Assembly (NCBI RefSeq): GCF_014905555.1
Contig: NZ_BNGS01000003.1
Span: forward strand, 62,001-126,000
Direction: 5' to 3'
Source of the DNA: Streptomyces sp. Y2F8-2
Lineage (GTDB): Bacteria; Actinomycetota; Actinomycetes; Streptomycetales; Streptomycetaceae
DNA length: 64,000 bases
Below, piece by piece: positions 57,218 through 64,000 of the stretch (positions are counted from its first letter, which is position 1; every line of letters begins with the position of its first letter). Position numbers and translations under genes: made by a program. The notes under the pieces were generated by a model. It was given only the letters and a program-made list of their open reading frames with translations, made no database searches and was not told the DNA's origin.

Positions 57218-58863
57218 GCGCAACAGCCGTCCACAGCCTGTGGACAACCGCGGCCGACCCGATCGCGAAGATCCAGGCGCCGAAGATCGAGTACGGGCAG
57301 TTGTCGCCGACCCTGATCGTCATCGGTGCCGCGCTCGTCGGGGTGCTGATCGAGGCGTTCGTGCCGCGCAAGTCCCGTTACTACGCTCAGGTGTTCGTGT
57401 CCGTCGTCGCGCTCGCCGCCGCGTTCGCCGCGGTGGTGGCGCTCGCGGCCGACGGATACGGCACCACCAAGGCCCACATCGCGGCGATGGGCGCACTCGC
57501 CGTCGACGGACCGTCCCTGTTCCTGCAGGGGACGATCCTGCTGGCGGGCCTGCTCGGCGTGTTCACCTTCGCCGAGCGGCGCCTCGACCCGGCGGCGCAC
57601 GGCAACCGCGTGGACTCGTTCGCCGCGCAGGCCGCGTCCGTGCCGGGCAGCGAGAGCGAGAAGGCCGCCGTGAAGGCGGGCTTCACGACGACGGAGGCGT
57701 TCCCGCTGCTGCTGTTCGCGGTCGGCGGCATGCTGGTCTTCCCCTCGGCGAACGACCTGCTGACCCTCTTCGTCGCCCTGGAGGTCTTTTCGCTGCCGCT
57801 GTACCTGCTGTGCGCGCTCGCCCGGCGCAAGCGGCTCATGTCGCAGGAGGCCGCGGTCAAGTACTTCCTGCTCGGCGCCTTCGCCTCCGCCTTCACGCTG
57901 TTCGGCATCGCCCTGCTGTACGGCTACGCGGGCTCGGTGTCGTACGCGCGGATCGCCCAGGTCGTCGACGGCACGGTCACGAACGTCGACCCGGCGCTCG
58001 CCAACACCATGGGCAATGACGCGCTGCTGCTCGTCGGCGCCGCGATGGTCGTGATGGGCCTGCTGTTCAAGGTGGGAGCGGTGCCGTTCCACATGTGGAC
58101 GCCGGACGTGTACCAGGGTGCGCCGACACCGGTGACCGGCTTCATGGCGGCGGCGACCAAGGTGGCGGCGTTCGGCGCGCTGCTGCGACTGCTGTACGTG
58201 GTCCTGCCGGGCATGCGCTGGGACTGGCGGCCGGTGATGTGGGCGATCGCGATCGTCACCATGCTGGGCGGCGCGATCGTGGCGATCACGCAGACCGACA
58301 TCAAGCGGATGCTGGCGTACTCGTCGATCGCGCATGCGGGATTCATCCTGGCGGGTGTGATCGCCACCACGCGGAGCGGCGTGTCCTCGGTCCTCTTCTA
58401 CCTGGCCGCGTACTCGTTCGTGACGATCGGTGCCTTCGCGGTCGTCACCCTCGTCCGCGACGCGGGCGGCGAGGCGACCCACCTGTCCAAGTGGGCCGGG
58501 CTCGGCCGCAGGTCCCCGCTGGTGGCGGCCGTCTTCGCGGTCTTCCTGCTGGCCTTCGCGGGCATCCCGCTGACCTCGGGCTTCGCCGGGAAGTTCGCGG
58601 TGTTCAAGGCGGCGGCGGAAGGCGGGGCGATCCCGCTGGTCGTGATCGGTGTGATCTCGTCCGCCGTGGCGGCGTTCTTCTACATCCGCGTGATCGTCCT
58701 GATGTTCTTCAGCGAACCGCGCCCCGAGGGCCCGACGGTGGCGGTCCCCTCACCGCTGACGATGACGGCGATCGGGCTCGGCGTGGCGGTCACCGTGGCG
58801 CTGGGTGTGGCACCGCAGTACTTCCTCGACCTGGCGAACCAGGCGGGGGTGTTCGTGCGCTGA
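57214..58863 (+). CDS. nuoN: NADH-quinone oxidoreductase subunit N
   Basis: A 549-residue antiporter-like subunit, the last of the operon. Segments include LFVALEVFSLPLYLLCALARR, KVGAVPFHMWTPDVYQGAPTPVTGFMAAATKVAAF and TQTDIKRMLAYSSIAHAGFIL. It contains a 60-residue insert between helices 3 and 4 (about residues 110-160). A strong terminator follows 21 bp after the stop, ending the operon. Confidence 0.95.
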   Translation: MSATAVHSLWTTAADPIAKIQAPKIEYGQLSPTLIVIGAALVGVLIEAFVPRKSRYYAQVFVSVVALAAAFAAVVALAADGYGTTKAHIAAMGALAVDGPSLFLQGTILLAGLLGVFTFAERRLDPAAHGNRVDSFAAQAASVPGSESEKAAVKAGFTTTEAFPLLLFAVGGMLVFPSANDLLTLFVALEVFSLPLYLLCALARRKRLMSQEAAVKYFLLGAFASAFTLFGIALLYGYAGSVSYARIAQVVDGTVTNVDPALANTMGNDALLLVGAAMVVMGLLFKVGAVPFHMWTPDVYQGAPTPVTGFMAAATKVAAFGALLRLLYVVLPGMRWDWRPVMWAIAIVTMLGGAIVAITQTDIKRMLAYSSIAHAGFILAGVIATTRSGVSSVLFYLAAYSFVTIGAFAVVTLVRDAGGEATHLSKWAGLGRRSPLVAAVFAVFLLAFAGIPLTSGFAGKFAVFKAAAEGGAIPLVVIGVISSAVAAFFYIRVIVLMFFSEPRPEGPTVAVPSPLTMTAIGLGVAVTVALGVAPQYFLDLANQAGVFVR

Positions 58864-58884
58864 GGCGCCCGCGCCGATTGCGCG

Positions 58885-58919
58885 ACGGCCCGGCACCCGC
58901 TCGGAGGGTGCCGGGCCGT
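58885..58919 (+). terminator. Terminator of the nuo operon
   Basis: A perfect 14-bp stem, ACGGCCCGGCACCC (58885-58898), pairs with 58906-58919 around a seven-base loop. It also lies downstream of the convergent Uma2 gene and may serve both. Confidence 0.88.
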
Positions 58920-58930
58920 GCTGCTCAGGG

Positions 58931-59533
58931 TTACTGCCCGTCCTCTGGGCGTGCTTTGATCTCGGCGAGGTCCAGGTCGACCGGGAAGGGCACACTCACC
59001 TTCATCCGCTCACGAAAGATACCCACGCTGGTGTAGGTGCCGGTGGTCGGCTCCAGCTCAAAGGCGTGCACGGCCGCGCGACCCTTTTCGTCCTCGACGC
59101 GCCAGTAGTGGGGGATCTTGGCGCGGGCGTACTTCAGGGGCTTGGTCTCGCGGTCGCGGGCTACGGAGTCCGCCGAGACCACCTCGATAGCCAGCAGTAC
59201 CGCTTCGGCTGGGAATCGGGTCTGGCCGGATTCCTTCCACGCTTCCCTGCGGAGCACGATCACATCCGGCTCGGGCCTGTTCTGCTGGTCGATGTCGATG
59301 GTGAATTCGCGGAAGACCTCGAAGTCCGCTGGGGCCAGTGAACGCAGCTGCCACTTGAAGAAGTCGACAGCGCGCTCGTGAAAGGCGGTCTGAGGACTCA
59401 CGAAGACCAGGCTCCCGTCGATCAATTCCGTGTGCGGAGGCAGATTCGGAAGCCGGTCCAGGTCGTCGGCGGTCCAGCCGCCCTCCGGCGGGATCGGCCA
59501 GGTGGGCGTGGACGCCTTCGGTGCGACGCTCAT
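58931..59533 (-). CDS. Uma2-family (PD-(D/E)XK) putative endonuclease
   Basis: A 200-residue protein of the Uma2/DUF820 family, abundant in Streptomyces. The restriction-endonuclease-like core is visible: RPEPDVIVLRREAW with the metal-binding Asp, then LLAIEVVSADSVARDRETKPLKYARAKIPHYWRVE with Glu and Lys. No partner gene is present, and the role is unknown. ATG 59533 follows GGGAG; ATG 59545 lacks a ribosome site. Confidence 0.88.
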   Translation of the reverse strand: MSVAPKASTPTWPIPPEGGWTADDLDRLPNLPPHTELIDGSLVFVSPQTAFHERAVDFFKWQLRSLAPADFEVFREFTIDIDQQNRPEPDVIVLRREAWKESGQTRFPAEAVLLAIEVVSADSVARDRETKPLKYARAKIPHYWRVEDEKGRAAVHAFELEPTTGTYTSVGIFRERMKVSVPFPVDLDLAEIKARPEDGQ

Positions 59534-59730
59534 CAGTGCTCCCATGGGACGGAGTCTCGCCGGTCCATTCAGACTATCGACCGCAAACGGGCAGGTCTCC
59601 CACGCACGTGTGAACGATGGCCGTGTCCTTGACCGAGCCGGCCAGGGGTCCTGTGGATAACTCGGAGGCTGTCGGCCCTGGCCCCTATCGTGGACGCAGT
59701 GGTCGAAGGACGACCGAGGGGGAACGGGCG

Positions 59731-61719
<1,989 letters not shown>

Positions 61720-61722
61720 GGC

Positions 61723-61740
61723 GACGGCGTACGAGCCGTC
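61723..61740. terminator. Weak hairpin between recQ and the flavoprotein gene
   Basis: GACGGC (61723-61728) pairs with GCCGTC (61735-61740) around a six-base loop, between convergent stops at 61719 and 61747. It is short, so confidence is low. Confidence 0.35.
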
Positions 61741-61746
61741 CGGAGC

Positions 61747-64000
61747 TCACAGCGCACGTGCCGCGTACGCCCTGACGTCCGCGTCCGAGTCCGTCGTGGC
61801 CGTGGCGAGGGCCGCGCGGGCGCCGTCCGTGCGGGTGTGCCGGGTCAGCGCCAGGACGGCCGCCTTCCGGACGTCCGCGTTGGGGTCGGCGAGGGCCTTG
61901 GCGAGGGCGGGGACGGCCACCTCGGGGTCGGCGGCGGTGAGCGCGGTGGCGGCGCCGGCGCGGACCTGCCAGGCAGAGTCGGACAGGGCGGCCGTGGCGC
62001 GGTCGGCGAGTGGTGGCGGGCAGCCGACGGCGGCCAGCGCGCCGTAGGCGGCCGCACGGACCAGCGCGTCGGGGTCGCCGGTGAGGGCGGCGAGAGCGGA
62101 CAGGACACTGTCCGCTCCGGTCGGCCCTCCGCCACCGGGGCCTGCCGCGTCCACCGTGCCCATGGCCTTGGCGAGCGCGACGCGAACCTCGCGTGACGGA
62201 TCGGCGGTCGCCGCGCGCACCAGCGGCGCGACAGCGTCGACCGAGACGAGGGCGCGCACGGCCTCGATGCGAACTGTCGTGTCGGAGTCGGCGAGAGCCT
62301 CCGCGAACAGGTCGGCGTCGCCGAGCCGCAGCGCCCGCAGGACGTCCAGCGCAGCTGCGCGGACGACGGGGTCGGGCTCGGACACGGCAGCGGCGAGGCG
62401 GTCGCGCAGAGCAGGCTCGGGTGGCAGCGTCTCCACGAGTTCGCGCAGTGAGGCCGCCGCGGCGGCGCGCACGTCGGCATCGGCGTCGGAGAGCAGGCCG
62501 GCGAGGGCCGGCCCGGTGCATGGCGGCACCGTCTCGGTCAGGACCGTGACGGCGGTGCGGCGGACAGAAGGGTCGGGGTCGGCCAAGTAGGGCCCAAGGG
62601 CGTCGAGTTCGGGCTGCTCCTCCGCAAGGGCGAGGAGGTCGAGCAGGCGGGGTGAGGTCGGCGCGTCGGGGCCGGCCACGGGGCGGACATCCTCGTCGCC
62701 CGCCGCCGCCGACGTCCGTACCGCGGTGGGCGCCACCTCCCGCGCCCCGGCCGTCGCCACCTGCTCGGGACGCACCTCGCCGAGTCGTCGGGAGGCACCG
62801 CCCACGGGGGCGAAGCCCTCCACCGGAACCAGGTAGGGAGCCACGGGACGTGCCGTGAACTCCATCGCACCAGAGGGGGACTTGTGCAGATCGAGATGGT
62901 GGAACCAGGACGCGTCGTCGCGTTCCGGATGGTCGATGCGGTCGTGGTAGAGGCCCCAGCGGGACTCCGTGCGGGCCAGGGAGGCGCGGGCCGCCATCTC
63001 CGCGCAGTCGCGGATGAAGGTCACCTCCGCGCAGCGCATCAGTTCGTGCGGGCTGCGGGCGCCCATGGAGGCGATGTCGGCGTGCATCCGCTCGAACGCC
63101 TCCAGCGCCAGGGACAGCCGGGCACCGGACTTCGGCGGGGCCACGTAGTCGTTCACGAAGCGGCGCAGCTTGTACTCGACCTGGGTCTGCGGCGGGCCGT
63201 CCGGGTTGCGCAGCGGGCGGTAGATCAGCTCGTGCGCCTCGCGGAGCTGGTCGTGCGGCAACTCGCCTTCGTAGGCCTGGTACTGCGCGGCGTCCTCACC
63301 GGCCAGCTCGCCGAACACGAACGCGCCGATCATGTAGTTGTGCGGCACACAGGCCAGGTCACCGGCGGCGTACAGGCGGGGGACCGTCGTCCGGGCGTGG
63401 TCGTCGACGCGGACGCCCGAGGCCGAGTGGCCGCCGCACAGGCCGATCTCCGAGATGTGCATCTCCACGTCGTGGGTGCGGTAGTCGTGGCCGCGGCCCG
63501 CGTGGAAGGTGCCGCGCGTCGGGCGTTCCGTCGAGTGCAGGATCGACTCCAACGCCGAGATCGACTCCTCCGGAAGATGGCTCAGCTTGAGGTACACCGG
63601 GCCCCGGTCCGAGGCCACCTCCTGCGCGAACTCCGCCATCATCTGCCCCGACCAGTAGTCGGAGTCGACGAAGCGTTCGCCGTGCCGGTTGACCTGGTAG
63701 CCGCCGAAGGGGTTGGCCACGTAGGCGCAGGCCGGGCCGTTGTAGTCCTTGATCAGCGGGTTGATCTGGAAGCACTCGATGCCGGTCAGCTCGGCGCCCG
63801 CGTGGTAGGCCATCGCGTAGCCGTCGCCGGCGTTCGTCGGGTTCTCGTAGGTGCCGTAGAGGTAGCCGGAGGCGGGCAGGCCGAGACGGCCGCAGGCGCC
63901 CGTGGCCAGGATCACCGCACCCGCGCGGACGGTCACGAAGCGGCCGGTGCGGGTGTTGAAGCCCGCCGCGCCCACGGCCCGGCCCCCGGACGTCAGCACC
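61747..64000 (-). CDS. Fumarate reductase/succinate dehydrogenase-type flavoprotein fused to HEAT repeats, partial
   Basis: The gene runs off the right edge; about 750 residues are visible. Residues 1-430 of this part are an FAD-dependent oxidoreductase of the SdhA/FrdA/AprA type: GAVILATGACGRLG, NPTNAGDGYAMAYHAGAELTGIECFQ, the flavin end motif RLYAAGDLACVPHNYMIGAFVFGELAGE and a C-terminal helical domain (ARASLARTESRWGLYHDR). A linker of about 40 residues leads to roughly nine HEAT/PBS-lyase-type repeats (for example PDPSVRRTAVTVLTE, DADVRAAAAASLRELV, PNADVRKAAVLALTRH). The N-terminal FAD fold lies outside the window. Substrate unknown. Confidence 0.82.
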   Translation of the reverse strand, partial: VLTSGGRAVGAAGFNTRTGRFVTVRAGAVILATGACGRLGLPASGYLYGTYENPTNAGDGYAMAYHAGAELTGIECFQINPLIKDYNGPACAYVANPFGGYQVNRHGERFVDSDYWSGQMMAEFAQEVASDRGPVYLKLSHLPEESISALESILHSTERPTRGTFHAGRGHDYRTHDVEMHISEIGLCGGHSASGVRVDDHARTTVPRLYAAGDLACVPHNYMIGAFVFGELAGEDAAQYQAYEGELPHDQLREAHELIYRPLRNPDGPPQTQVEYKLRRFVNDYVAPPKSGARLSLALEAFERMHADIASMGARSPHELMRCAEVTFIRDCAEMAARASLARTESRWGLYHDRIDHPERDDASWFHHLDLHKSPSGAMEFTARPVAPYLVPVEGFAPVGGASRRLGEVRPEQVATAGAREVAPTAVRTSAAAGDEDVRPVAGPDAPTSPRLLDLLALAEEQPELDALGPYLADPDPSVRRTAVTVLTETVPPCTGPALAGLLSDADADVRAAAAASLRELVETLPPEPALRDRLAAAVSEPDPVVRAAALDVLRALRLGDADLFAEALADSDTTVRIEAVRALVSVDAVAPLVRAATADPSREVRVALAKAMGTVDAAGPGGGGPTGADSVLSALAALTGDPDALVRAAAYGALAAVGCPPPLADRATAALSDSAWQVRAGAATALTAADPEVAVPALAKALADPNADVRKAAVLALTRHTRTDGARAALATATTDSDADVRAYAARAL

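Overview
The window reads as a chromosomal core segment of a Streptomyces or a close relative. It is very GC-rich throughout, with GTG/ATG starts and many four-base ATGA/GTGA gene overlaps. It has the futalosine menaquinone genes next to a 14-gene NADH dehydrogenase operon, LAXTG-type sortase substrates and rare TTA leucine codons. The gene order resembles the Streptomyces coelicolor SCO4490-SCO4575 region (from memory). No tRNA, rRNA or CRISPR was seen.

Layout. 1-5.9 kb: the end of a cytochrome c biogenesis gene, a START-like protein, an unusual pair (P-loop ATPase plus a membrane-anchored periplasmic-binding-type protein) and an IPNS-like oxygenase. 6.5-14.9 kb: UbiD-, UbiA- and UbiX-type menaquinone enzymes and mqnE, interleaved with a GT39 mannosyltransferase-like protein, an Lrp regulator, a GNAT enzyme and a DUF4229 protein. 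14.9-19.1 kb: a lipid-metabolism block (TetR, MaoC, a collapsed thiolase pseudogene, long-chain acyl-CoA ligase) with a clear palindromic operator. 19.2-23.5 kb: DUF1259 protein, cytochrome P450, AzlCD exporter with its XRE-cupin regulator, and a cold-shock gene with a structured leader. 23.8-30.4 kb: mqnA, an A24 peptidase, mqnC, an imidazolonepropionase-like protein, the menaquinone methyltransferase and a geranylgeranyl-reductase-family enzyme, with a PASTA protein and a GNAT enzyme opposite.

30.4-42 kb is the accessory part. A TTA-containing LAXTG surface protein is followed by an acidic-tailed gene cut by an IS5-type remnant. Then comes a 3.8 kb island bounded by 146-bp, 145/146 identical, inverted IS ends. 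It carries a methyltransferase, a membrane protein and a two-component system. After it come a second LAXTG protein, peptide deformylase, a TTA-containing Tat-exported FAD enzyme and an NlpC/P60 hydrolase. An 805-bp intergenic region with Rex-type operators leads into nuoA-N (42.7-58.9 kb). The window closes with a Uma2 protein, a RecQ helicase and a flavoprotein fused to HEAT repeats, cut by the window edge.

How the genes work together: the mqn genes make the quinone, the methyltransferase and reductase finish it, and the nuo complex reduces it with NADH. The Rex site would tie nuo expression to NADH/NAD+ balance. MqnB and MqnD functions are not in the window.
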